Source: Dehalococcoidia bacterium
Lineage (GTDB): Bacteria > Chloroflexota > Dehalococcoidia > Lucifugimonadales > SHYF01
Assembly (NCBI GenBank): GCA_009692985.1
Contig: SHYF01000049.1
Coordinates: forward strand, 1 to 9,916
DNA: 9,916 bases
Direction: 5' to 3'
This document shows positions 1 through 6,144 of this stretch, one piece after another. A program made the translations under genes and the position numbers. The notes under the pieces are model-generated. The model saw nothing but the letters and a program-made list of their open reading frames with translations. It did no database searches and was not told the DNA's origin. How positions within the stretch are numbered: the first letter of the stretch is position 1; the number at the start of each line of letters is the position of its first letter.

Positions 1-619
1 ACTGCTGGCGTTGGAATGCCAGGGTCAATTCTTGCGGGAATGGGTCGTCGGTGCCACGCAGGGATTGGGCGATTACTGTATCGTAGGAAGCCACGTGCTG
101 GAATGCCTTGGCCGCCAGTGCCCTGCGCTCCTCCTGCGACACCGAGCCTGAGCCAAGCCGCTCTACTACCCGGGTGTAGTCGGCGGGGTCCACAACCACA
201 ACAACGTGGGGGAAGTTCTTGGCCGCCGCCCGTATGAAGCTGGGGCCGCCTATGTCTATGTTCTCCAGGGCATCTTCCAGGGTCACGCCGGGCTTGCTGA
301 TGGTCTCGCGGAAGGGGTAGAGGTTGCCCGCCACCAGGTCAATAGTGTCTATGCCGTGTTTGGCCAGGGCTGCACGATCTCCGGCGTTGTTCCGACGTGC
401 CAGGATGCCCCCGTGAATCTTTGGGTGTAGGGTCTTTACACGGCCATCCATGATCTCTGGGAAGCCGGTGAGGTCGGACACTTGCTGCACAGGCAGCTTG
501 GCTTTTGCCAGCTCGCTATAGGTGCCGCCGGTGCTTACAAGCTCGTAGCCTAGGCCCACCAGGCCTCGCGCAAACTCCACCACGCCGGTCTTGTCGTAGA
601 CGCTAATCAGTGCTTTCAA
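1..619 (-). CDS. purH: Bifunctional AICAR formyltransferase/IMP cyclohydrolase PurH, N-terminal 206 residues (partial)
   Basis: PurH carries out the last two steps of IMP synthesis: formylation of AICAR, then ring closure to IMP. The visible part is the N-terminal MGS-like cyclohydrolase domain, running from MKALISVYDKTGVVEFA through STGGTY (residues 29-34), GRVKTLHPKIHGGIL (59-73), LYPF (100-103) and ENIDIGGPSFIRAAAKNFP (119-137). K62, Y101, D122 and K134 match the Lys/Tyr/Asp/Lys set known from characterised cyclohydrolases. The window ends just as the formyltransferase part should begin. I place the start at TTG (617-619): GAGGGAG lies 5-7 bases upstream and the protein then begins like other PurH proteins. 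An in-frame ATG at 632-634 would add five residues but has no SD. The stop of the upstream reductase is 50 bases away, so the two are probably cotranscribed. Identification is very secure; the exact start is likely. Confidence 0.95.
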   Translation of the reverse strand, partial: MKALISVYDKTGVVEFARGLVGLGYELVSTGGTYSELAKAKLPVQQVSDLTGFPEIMDGRVKTLHPKIHGGILARRNNAGDRAALAKHGIDTIDLVAGNLYPFRETISKPGVTLEDALENIDIGGPSFIRAAAKNFPHVVVVVDPADYTRVVERLGSGSVSQEERRALAAKAFQHVASYDTVIAQSLRGTDDPFPQELTLAFQRQQ

Positions 620-669
620 ATGTCTCCCTCTCATGTACAAGCTGTGTGCGGCTCCGCCGCCCCATCAGT

Positions 670-1623
670 TTACCATCTCGTTAGCTGGCTGGCTTCATCC
701 AGGGCGGCAACTTCGTCGTGCTTTAGGCTCCAACCAATAGCACCAGCATTCTCTTGTGCTTGTCGTGCGGTCTTCGCCCCTGGAATAGGCACAGCACCTT
801 TGCAGATCACCCAGTTGAGGGCCACCTGGGCAGGCGTTTTGCTATCATGGACCTCCCCTATGTGATGCAGCAGCTGGATGAGGGGCTGTATCGCAGCCAA
901 GCGGCTGCTCCTGTACCGACGGCCTCTGAGCCCTGGCGGGCGGTTCTCTAAAGTATATTTACCTGTCAATATACCTTGAGTCAGGGGGCTGTAGGCTATA
1001 AGCGTCACGCCCATCTGCCGGCAGGCAGCCAGAAGCCCAGTACGCTCGGGCGCCCGGTTGAGCAGGCCGTAACCAACCTGGTTGGAAGCAAGTGCCAGAC
1101 CCCGCCGCGACAATGCAGAATAGGCCTGCTCCATTTGCGAGACGCTGAAATTGGAGACACCCACCGCCCTGGTCAGGCCGGCCTCCACGGCTTCGGCCAT
1201 TCCATCCATCCAGGTCTCTATCTGCACCGGAGCAATAGGCCAGTGTACCTGGTACAGGTCAACCCGCTCCATCCCCAGCCGCTTCAGGCTACCACGCAGG
1301 GCATCTATCAGGTTTTTGCGCCGTAAGCGCCAGGGAAAAGGCATGAATTTGGTGGCCACTACCACTGGCTTCCCAGCAGCGACGATGAACTGGCCCAGGA
1401 GTCGTTCTGAACGGCCCCACCCATAAATTTCTGCCGTATCGAAGAAATTGACCCCAGATGTCAGGCTGGTCTGGAATGCCCCCTCCACATCGGCTTGCGA
1501 GTAGTTACGCCCGTAGCCCCAAAACATGCGGTCGCCCCAGGCCCACGTGCCCGTACCCAGCGGCGGAATCCGAATGTCAGTCCGTCCCAAATAGATTGCC
1601 TGTGGGTCAACTTGTTGCGACAT
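670..1623 (-). CDS. Aldo/keto reductase, 317 aa, within the purine operon
   Basis: NAD(P)H-dependent oxidoreductase of the aldo/keto reductase superfamily, a (beta/alpha)8 barrel that usually acts on aldehydes or ketones in the cytoplasm. The catalytic tetrad is complete: D62 and Y67 in FFDTAEIYG, K92 in VVATKF, H127 in LYQVHWP. Further family marks are GVSNFS, the SNQVGYGLLNR strand, YSPLTQGILTGKY and a C-terminal cofactor-binding stretch containing PIPGAKTARQAQENAGAI. Length is normal for the family. The ATG at 1623 has only a weak SD-like AGAGAC upstream. The gene sits 61 bases after purM and 50 bases before purH on the same strand, so it is probably transcribed with them. Nothing visible links its chemistry to purine synthesis, and the substrate cannot be read from the sequence. 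It shares the fold but little close sequence with the second reductase at 7835-8788. Confidence 0.93.
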   Translation of the reverse strand: MSQQVDPQAIYLGRTDIRIPPLGTGTWAWGDRMFWGYGRNYSQADVEGAFQTSLTSGVNFFDTAEIYGWGRSERLLGQFIVAAGKPVVVATKFMPFPWRLRRKNLIDALRGSLKRLGMERVDLYQVHWPIAPVQIETWMDGMAEAVEAGLTRAVGVSNFSVSQMEQAYSALSRRGLALASNQVGYGLLNRAPERTGLLAACRQMGVTLIAYSPLTQGILTGKYTLENRPPGLRGRRYRSSRLAAIQPLIQLLHHIGEVHDSKTPAQVALNWVICKGAVPIPGAKTARQAQENAGAIGWSLKHDEVAALDEASQLTRW

Positions 1624-1684
1624 GCCGACTGTCTCTGTGGCCCTTAGGGACCACCGCTGCGCCAGGCCACCCAGCCACGAGCAA

Positions 1685-2680
1685 TTATGCCTGCTGCCGA
1701 CCGCGCCCCACCGCTCCCACCACCCACGCCTCTGGAAGCAGTCGCCGTACCTCCGCGGCGTGCTCTGGGGCGCAGGCCAGCACCATGCCCACGCCCATAT
1801 TGAACACGCGCTCCATCTCCTGGTCGGGAATGTCGCCCCGCGCCTGGATTATACGGAATATCGCAGGCACTTCCCAGGAATCGCGGTCTATGTGGCCCGC
1901 TAGTCCCTTCGGCATAGCCCGGGCCAGGTTATCCTCCAGGCCGCCGCCGGTGATATGGGCCATGCTCCTGATAATGGGCAAAACAGGCTCCAGCAGCGGC
2001 CAGTAGGAGCGGTGCGGCTCCAGCAGCGCCTCGCCCAGGGTGCGGCCTAGCTCCTGCCGGTACGCCTTCAGCGGCGATTGGTCCGCTTCCAGGCCGAAGA
2101 CGGCGCGCACCAGGGAGTAGCCGTTGGTATGGAGTCCGCTGGATGGCAGGGCGAGGAGGGTGTCGCCTTCCTGGACAGTGGATGGGTCCAGCAGCTTGTC
2201 GCGCTCCGCAGCTCCCACCATGAAACCTGCCAGGTCAAAGTGTCCTGGGAGGTAGACGCCACGCATCTGGGCCGTCTCACCGCCCAGGAGCGCGCATCCC
2301 ACCTGGCGGCACGCCTCGGCTATGCCCTTCACTATGGCCTCCACCTGGTGGGGCACCAGCGTCTCCACGGCTATGTAGTCCAGGAAGAACAGGGGCCTTG
2401 CGCCGGTGGCCAGGACATCGTTGACGCTCTGGTTGACCACGTCGTGGCCCAGGGTGTCGAACCGGTCCATCCAGATAGCCAGCTTGACCTTGGTGCCAAC
2501 GCCGTCGGTAGTGGCCACCAGCACGGGGTCGCGGTATCCCTGGAGGTGAAACAGCCCGCCGAAGAAGCCTATGTCGCCCAGCACCTGCGGGCCAAAGGTG
2601 GAGCGCACGTGGGGCTTGAACAGTTCCTTGACATGAGCCGCTGCGTCCAGGTCAACGCCGGCGGTGCGGTAGGTGGTCAT
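1685..2680 (-). CDS. purM: Phosphoribosylformylglycinamidine cyclo-ligase (AIR synthetase) PurM, 331 aa
   Basis: PurM uses ATP to close the imidazole ring, converting FGAM to AIR, the fifth step of IMP synthesis. Family motifs occur in order: TYRTAGVDLDA at the N-terminus (3-13), GGLFHL (41-46), TTDGVGTK (57-64), NDVLATGARPLFFLDYIA (87-104), LLGGETAQM (131-139), SSGLHTNGYSLVR (180-192) and HITGGGLEDN in the C-terminal half. Length is slightly below the usual 340-350 residues. The frame is open up to 2710, but I choose ATG 2678-2680 because AAGGA lies about nine bases upstream and the protein then aligns with the usual N-terminus. vapC ends 33 bases upstream, so purM is separated from purF by the toxin-antitoxin pair rather than following it directly. 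A short second purM-like start lies at 3463-3501 (see its entry). No separate promoter for purM was recognised. Confidence 0.95.
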   Translation of the reverse strand: MTTYRTAGVDLDAAAHVKELFKPHVRSTFGPQVLGDIGFFGGLFHLQGYRDPVLVATTDGVGTKVKLAIWMDRFDTLGHDVVNQSVNDVLATGARPLFFLDYIAVETLVPHQVEAIVKGIAEACRQVGCALLGGETAQMRGVYLPGHFDLAGFMVGAAERDKLLDPSTVQEGDTLLALPSSGLHTNGYSLVRAVFGLEADQSPLKAYRQELGRTLGEALLEPHRSYWPLLEPVLPIIRSMAHITGGGLEDNLARAMPKGLAGHIDRDSWEVPAIFRIIQARGDIPDQEMERVFNMGVGMVLACAPEHAAEVRRLLPEAWVVGAVGRGRQQA

Positions 2681-2713
2681 AGCATAGCTTCCTTGAAGTT
2701 TTGTTCCCAAGCA

Positions 2714-3100
2714 TTAAGGTTGGGGCATGATCTGAAGGTCCTGCATGGGGAAATCCTTCAGATTCGCAGTAATTAAGGTAGCCTTTTCTTCAATAGCTAC
2801 CGAGGCGATTAAGGCGTCGGTGATATGTAAGGTCACTCCCCTTCGAGCGAAGTCATATCTTAGACCACCAGCGATTTTGGCGGCCTCGCTGCTAATGTTG
2901 TAGACTTCCAAGCCGTGAATGAGAAGGTCGGCCTTGGCCCTATCCTGTGGATGAAGGCCGGCGTACGTTTCTGCAATGCTTACACAACAGATGCCAAGCC
3001 GATGACCGGCTTGCCCTAGAGAGGTCAGCAACTCTATCACACTTCGCCTTCCGCGAAGATAGTCGACGATGACTGTAGTGTCCAGAAGGTACTGAGGCAC
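2714..3100 (-). CDS. vapC: VapC-like PIN-domain toxin (putative ribonuclease), 128 aa
   Basis: PIN-domain proteins of this size next to a ribbon-helix-helix gene are typically VapC toxins, Mg2+-dependent RNases that cut tRNA or rRNA when free of antitoxin. The four acidic positions expected in the PIN active site are visible: D7 in YLLDTTVIVDYLRG, E44 in SIAETYAGL, D95 in ITDALIASVA and D116 in ANLKDF. I set the start at GTG 3098-3100: GAGAGG lies seven bases upstream, the protein then begins MPQYLLDTT like its family, and only four bases separate it from the antitoxin stop. In-frame ATGs at 3127 and 3145 lie inside the antitoxin gene and would add an unusual N-terminus. The gene is intact. 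The family is well supported; target RNA and activity are unknown. Confidence 0.88.
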   Translation of the reverse strand: MPQYLLDTTVIVDYLRGRRSVIELLTSLGQAGHRLGICCVSIAETYAGLHPQDRAKADLLIHGLEVYNISSEAAKIAGGLRYDFARRGVTLHITDALIASVAIEEKATLITANLKDFPMQDLQIMPQP

Positions 3101-3104
3101 TGCT

Positions 3105-3356
3105 TCACCTCTCCAAACGTTCGTCATCCTGTCGGCGCATGTCATGCACCCACGCAGCGACCTCTTCAGAAGTAGCCCATTCGGGATAATCCTCAGCAGA
3201 GAGGATACCTGCCGTAGCTGCCAGAGCCGCCAGTAGATTCTCTCGTCTCAGCTTCTCCCGCACCGCTTCCCCCACAAATTGGCTCCGTTTACGCTTCCCG
3301 ACCAAAGCATCTACTTCCTTCACCATCTCTTCTGGAAGAATAAGGTGGGTTCGCAT
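3105..3356 (-). CDS. vapB: VapB-like ribbon-helix-helix antitoxin, 83 aa
   Basis: Small charged protein encoded directly upstream of the PIN toxin, most simply its antitoxin and a DNA-binding autorepressor. The N-terminus, MRTHLILPEEMVKEVDALVG then KRKRSQFVGEAVREKL, has the form of a ribbon-helix-helix (CopG/MetJ-like) domain: a short beta strand followed by two helices. The second half (residues 40-83), rich in Glu and Arg with WATSEEVAAWVHDMRR, would be the flexible part that wraps around the toxin. The start is ATG 3354-3356, with GAGGT about seven bases upstream; the longer open frame to 3419 would run across the promoter. The toxin GTG follows four bases after the stop, so the two are probably translationally coupled. 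The family call rests on pattern and context; the exact antitoxin subfamily is uncertain. Confidence 0.82.
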   Translation of the reverse strand: MRTHLILPEEMVKEVDALVGKRKRSQFVGEAVREKLRRENLLAALAATAGILSAEDYPEWATSEEVAAWVHDMRRQDDERLER

Positions 3357-3367
3357 CTCATTACCTC

Positions 3368-3389
3368 GTGTCCCACAATGTGTCACACA
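3368..3389 (-). promoter_or_regulatory. Candidate autoregulatory operator of vapBC
   Basis: The plus strand reads TGTGT-C-ACACA at 3379-3389, a perfect 5+1+5 palindrome, followed toward the gene by a related GTGTCCCACA at 3368-3377. Both lie immediately downstream of the -10 box, over the expected transcription start. Ribbon-helix-helix antitoxins commonly repress their own operons by binding short tandem palindromes in this position, so this is the best operator candidate. Binding is inferred. Confidence 0.45.
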
Positions 3390-3390
3390 A

Positions 3391-3419
3391 AGTATACCCA
3401 TAGTGCGTGGGCGTTGCAA
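3391..3419 (-). promoter_or_regulatory. Sigma70-type promoter of vapBC
   Basis: On the minus strand, TTGCAA (3419-3414) and TATACT (3396-3391) are separated by exactly 17 bases, matching the consensus at 4 and 5 of 6 positions. The transcript would start near 3384, about 30 bases before the vapB ATG. Read-through would also cover purM and the genes after it. Confidence 0.6.
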
Positions 3420-3420
3420 T

Positions 3421-3501
3421 CAGGAAAGGGGGAATCATAAGCTGCAGGATATCCCTGGTACCCAGGTCAACGCCAGTGGCGCGGTAGGCTTTCGAGGACA
3501 T
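3421..3501 (-). pseudogene. Remnant of a second purM 5' end between purF and vapB
   Basis: Reading the minus strand from ATG 3501-3499 gives MSSKAYRATGVDLG. The piece YRATGVDL closely resembles YRTAGVDL near the start of the intact PurM (residues 4-11). At DNA level, 3462-3488 matches 2647-2673 at all but three of 27 bases, and the mismatches fall within neighbouring codons. After GVDLG the similarity stops and the frame (GTRDILQLMIP) no longer looks like PurM. The position, directly downstream of purF, is where purM normally begins. It is either what is left of an earlier purM copy or a small duplication made when vapBC arrived; the stretch beyond 3463 is included only because the frame remains open. 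A chance match of this length, in frame and at an ATG, seems unlikely. Confidence 0.55.
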
Positions 3502-3612
3502 CTCTAACCCTCACTCCCTGGGCTCCCTCGCCCTTGGCAAAGGAGAGGGGAAAGAAAAAGGACCTGGGGGTATCCCCCAGATCCCCAGCGGGGCATTTGC
3601 CCCTGTACTCCG
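3502..3612 (-). repeat. Intergenic hairpin repeat, copy A
   Basis: On the minus strand this copy reads GGGGCAAATGCCCC, then CTGGGGG-ATA-CCCCCAG (3580-3564), a T-rich spacer, and an imperfect stem in which CCCCTCTCC pairs with the GAGGG region (about 3549-3525). The same order of elements occurs on the plus strand at 7535-7700 and 9039-9151. It fills most of the gap after purF. It could act as a transcript 3' end or processing stem, but there is no clear T-run, so I call it a repeat rather than a terminator. Confidence 0.7.
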
Positions 3613-3657
3613 ATTGTCTGATAGTGTAGCGCGCCCCGGATGTAAAAGAGATTGCTC

Positions 3658-5100
3658 TTACGGGCGCTCCATGGCCAGCTTGTCCATTTCCAGTTGCACG
3701 GGTATGGGGTACTTGCCGGTGAAGCAGGCGGAGCAGAAGGTGTTGCCATTGCTCCCCACGGTCTTCAGCAGTCCATCCACGCTCAGGTAGCCCAGGCTGT
3801 CGGCGCCTATGAATTGGCGAATCTCATCAACTGTCATGTTGGCGGCTATGAGCTCTCGCCGAGTAGCCATGTCCACGCCGAAATGGCAGGGATGCCGGAT
3901 GGGAGGCGCGCAGACGCGCATGTGTATTTCCGTAGCGCCTGCCTTGCGCACCATGCCCACCACGTGGGGGGTTGTGGTGCCTCGGACTATGCTGTCGTCC
4001 ACAATCACTACCCGCTTGCCGCTGATCACTTCAGGTAGAGGGTTGAACTTCATCCGGACGCCCAGCTCCCTGAACCGCTGGTCCGGCTCGATGAATGTCC
4101 GGCCCACGTACCTGTTCTTCACCAGGCCATCGCTGTATGGAATGCCGGACTCCTGGGCGAACCCCACGGCGGCGGCGGTGGCGGAATCCGGAATGCCAAT
4201 GACGATGTCGGCCTCTACCGGGTGCTCCCGGGCAAGCTGCCTGCCCATGGCCCGTCGCGACAGATAGGTTAGCTGGCCCCCCAGTAGGCTATCCGGGCGC
4301 GCGAAGTAGATATACTCGAACACGCACGGCGCTGGCCGTGGCAACTCTCCACGGTACGGGATGGATGTGAGGCCCCTCTGGTCTATGATCACCGTCTCCC
4401 CAGGGTCCACCTCGCGCAGGTACTGGGCGCCCAGGTGGTCCAGGGCACAACTTTCCGATGCTATGACCCAGCCACCATCCAGCTTGCCCAGGCAGAGGGG
4501 GCGAACGCCGTGTGGGTCGCGAATACCGACAAGGGTATCTTGAGTCAGGACGGTCAGCGAGTAGGCCCCCTGGGCCCTGCGCATCATGTAGCTCACTCTC
4601 TCGCCCCAATCATCGGTGGGCGCGCAGGCCAGCAGGTATGCCAGGACTTCCGAATCGGTGCTGGATGTGAAGTTGCAGCCCATTTCACTCAGCTCCCCGC
4701 GGAGCTCTTGGGCGTTTATCACGTTGCCATTGTGGGCCAGAGCCAACTCCACCTGCCCGTTGCGCGCTATGATAGGCTGGGCGTTCTGGATACGTGTGGA
4801 CCCGGTGGTGGAGTAGCGCGTGTGGCCGATGGCGATGTGCCCCTCCAGGCGCTCCAGGTCGCTCTCGCGGAACGCTTGGGACACAAGGCCCATGGATGTG
4901 TAGTGGTGGATGCGTTTGCCAGTGGCCGTGGCGATGCCAGCGCTCTCTTGGCCGCGGTGCTGCAGCGCATAAAGGCCGTAGAAAGCTATCTGGGCTACGT
5001 TCTGTCCTGGCGCGTATACGCCAACAACGCCACAGGCTTCGTGGAGGGAGTCGCTTTTCTCTACCACCGCCCTTTTTCGGGGTTCAGCGTGCGGCGTCAA
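3658..5100 (-). CDS. purF: Amidophosphoribosyltransferase PurF, 480 aa
   Basis: PurF makes 5-phosphoribosylamine from PRPP and glutamine, the committed first step of purine synthesis. The Ntn-type glutaminase domain begins at C23 in HEACGVVGVY, the nucleophile expected after propeptide removal; LQHRGQESAGI (46-56), GHTRYSTTG (92-100) and LAHNGN (121-126) follow. The phosphoribosyltransferase domain carries the PRPP loop VVIVDDSIVRGTTT (364-377). C259, C405, C456 and C459 fit the cysteines that hold a [4Fe-4S] cluster in the Bacillus-type enzyme. The start is TTG 5098-5100, with GAGG seven bases upstream and a strong promoter in front, giving a 22-residue leader before the nucleophile. The ATG at 5102-5104 is in another frame and soon meets a stop. 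A GTG at 5065-5067 is possible but has a poorly spaced SD. First gene of the purine transcription unit. Confidence 0.96.
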   Translation of the reverse strand: MTPHAEPRKRAVVEKSDSLHEACGVVGVYAPGQNVAQIAFYGLYALQHRGQESAGIATATGKRIHHYTSMGLVSQAFRESDLERLEGHIAIGHTRYSTTGSTRIQNAQPIIARNGQVELALAHNGNVINAQELRGELSEMGCNFTSSTDSEVLAYLLACAPTDDWGERVSYMMRRAQGAYSLTVLTQDTLVGIRDPHGVRPLCLGKLDGGWVIASESCALDHLGAQYLREVDPGETVIIDQRGLTSIPYRGELPRPAPCVFEYIYFARPDSLLGGQLTYLSRRAMGRQLAREHPVEADIVIGIPDSATAAAVGFAQESGIPYSDGLVKNRYVGRTFIEPDQRFRELGVRMKFNPLPEVISGKRVVIVDDSIVRGTTTPHVVGMVRKAGATEIHMRVCAPPIRHPCHFGVDMATRRELIAANMTVDEIRQFIGADSLGYLSVDGLLKTVGSNGNTFCSACFTGKYPIPVQLEMDKLAMERP

Positions 5101-5129
5101 ACATCACCCTCGGGGCAAATTGCGGGACT

Positions 5130-5159
5130 ATTATACCCCGCCGTGGAAAGCAGGGTCAA
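5130..5159 (-). promoter_or_regulatory. Sigma70-type promoter of purF
   Basis: The minus strand has TTGACC (5159-5154), an 18-base spacer and a perfect TATAAT (5135-5130). Transcription would begin near 5123, giving a leader of about 23 bases containing the SD GAGG (5111-5108). The leader is too short for a purine riboswitch, and I see no recognisable PurR-type operator. This promoter sits after tlyA, so purF can be expressed independently of it. Confidence 0.75.
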
Positions 5160-5221
5160 ACGAGGTTGAAGGATGGTCCATTCATGTCTGCGCGGCAAAC
5201 GTATCACCCCCGTTCATATGG

Positions 5222-5245
5222 TTCGACAAGCTCACCATGAGCGGG
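5222..5245 (+). repeat. Short hairpin repeat, TTCGACAAGCTCA type, copy 1
   Basis: TTCGACAAGCTCA is followed by CCATGAGCGGG; GCTCA (5230-5234) and TGAGC (5238-5242) form a small stem with a three-base loop. The same 24 bases occur at 8979-9002 with two differences, both in the loop. Elements of this appearance are common between genes in many environmental bacterial genomes; that is general experience, not something the window proves. Confidence 0.6.
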
Positions 5246-5260
5246 ACACTGGGCACAGCG

Positions 5261-5995
5261 CTAGGTTTCGAGCAGTATGAAGAACTCTCGGTTGCCTGCG
5301 TCTCCCAGCAAAGGCGATGGCGTAACTCCCCGCAGCCTGAATCGGTGATGTGTGGCCCAGACAATCAAGCGGGCCAGCACCTCTGCATGGATGGCGGGAT
5401 CGCGCACCACTCCCCCTTTGCCCACCTGGCGGCGTAGCGCCTCAAATTGGGGCTTCGCCAGAGCTATGATTTGCCCACCGCTCTTCAACTGTTTCGCCAT
5501 GGACGGCAGCACTTTGACCAGCGATATGAATGAAACGTCCACTGTGGCCAGGTCTACCGCTTCCGGAAGCTGAAATGGATAGCGTGCGTTCACCCGCTCC
5601 ATAACTACCACCCTGGGATCTTGTCGTAGACGCATGTGTAGCTGGCCATAGCCCACGTCCACGGCGTAGACGCGGGCCGCGCCGTGCTGGAGCAGGCAAT
5701 CGGTGAAGCCGCCGGTGGAGGCTCCCACGTCTAACGCCGCTGTCCCTTCCACCTTCAACCCGAAGGTCTGAAGAGCGTGAGCCAGCTTTATGCCGCCTCT
5801 GCCCACGTAGGGCGGTGGCGTCTTCACCTCCACTCTGGCGCTTGGGCTAACAAGGACTCCCGCCTTGTCCACCAGGCGTCCGTCGACCGTAACGTCTCCT
5901 GCCATCAAGAGAGCCTGGGCTTGCTGCTGGCTCTCCGCCAGGCCGAGTTCCACCATAAGCAGGTCAATTCTGGTCTTCTTTGCTGGGCGTGGCAT
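5261..5995 (-). CDS. tlyA: TlyA-family rRNA 2'-O-methyltransferase, 244 aa
   Basis: TlyA proteins methylate ribose 2'-OH groups of rRNA (C1920 of 23S, and in some forms C1409 of 16S) and are often mislabelled haemolysins. The N-terminus is an S4-like RNA-binding domain (about residues 8-58, RIDLLMVELGLA through AGDVTVDG and beyond). The FtsJ-like Rossmann domain follows with the SAM site ALDVGASTGGFTDCLL (87-102). The catalytic K-D-K-E set is present as K70 (GGIKL), D154 (VDVSFISL), K181 (LAKPQFE) and E237 (NREFF). Length fits TlyA; I cannot decide between the one-site and two-site types from sequence alone. ATG 5993-5995 is the only good start, with AGAGG about 12 bases upstream, a rather long spacing. 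The gene runs divergently from the Fur-family regulator. purF, downstream, has its own promoter. Confidence 0.93.
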   Translation of the reverse strand: MPRPAKKTRIDLLMVELGLAESQQQAQALLMAGDVTVDGRLVDKAGVLVSPSARVEVKTPPPYVGRGGIKLAHALQTFGLKVEGTAALDVGASTGGFTDCLLQHGAARVYAVDVGYGQLHMRLRQDPRVVVMERVNARYPFQLPEAVDLATVDVSFISLVKVLPSMAKQLKSGGQIIALAKPQFEALRRQVGKGGVVRDPAIHAEVLARLIVWATHHRFRLRGVTPSPLLGDAGNREFFILLET

Positions 5996-6085
5996 GGCAG
6001 GATGTTACCTCTAACGCCCTTTCGCCGCCACTGTCGCTCCGGCATCCATATGACCTGCCCGGCCCGGAACGCTGGCTAGTGCGTG

Positions 6086-6114
6086 TTGACAGCCAAGCCG
6101 TCCTGCCATACAAT
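6086..6114 (+). promoter_or_regulatory. Near-consensus sigma70 promoter of the Fur/ZIP operon
   Basis: A perfect TTGACA (6086-6091) and TACAAT (6109-6114, 5 of 6) are separated by exactly 17 bases. Transcription should start near 6120-6122, only about six bases before the first in-frame ATG, so the mRNA may be nearly leaderless. Confidence 0.8.
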
Positions 6115-6127
6115 CCGTTCTACTAAA

Positions 6128-6142
6128 TGATACCTAGTATCA
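6128..6142 (+). promoter_or_regulatory. Palindromic operator over the start of the Fur-family gene
   Basis: TGATAC-CTA-GTATCA is a perfect inverted repeat with 6-base arms. It lies just downstream of the predicted transcription start and between the two candidate ATGs (6127 and 6145). Fur-family repressors bind AT-containing inverted repeats near their promoters, so autoregulation is the simplest reading. It does not copy a textbook Fur, Zur or PerR box, so the cognate protein is inferred from position. Confidence 0.6.
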
Positions 6143-6144
6143 AT

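Noticed and set aside
648..660. GCGGC-TCC-GCCGC hairpin between the reductase and purH
   Set aside because: A five-pair stem in a GC-rich gap without a T-run; could be chance.
1638..1652. GGCCCTTAGGGACC between purM and the reductase as a terminator
   Set aside because: Only a few base pairs with a bulge and no T-run, so not enough for a terminator or operator call.
1458..2006. 182-codon plus-strand frame across the purM/reductase junction
   Set aside because: Composition is rich in Pro, Ser and Arg, as expected of a GC-rich shadow frame, and it overlaps two secure genes.
2078..2776. Long plus-strand open frame opposite purM
   Set aside because: It is the antisense shadow of purM, has no family features, and crosses the purM start and vapC end.
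3127..3145. ATG starts for the PIN toxin inside the antitoxin gene
   Set aside because: The GTG at 3100 has a better SD and gives the normal PIN N-terminus four bases after the antitoxin stop.
3652..5169. Several plus-strand open frames opposite purF
   Set aside because: purF is unmistakable on the other strand; these frames carry no SD and no recognisable domain.
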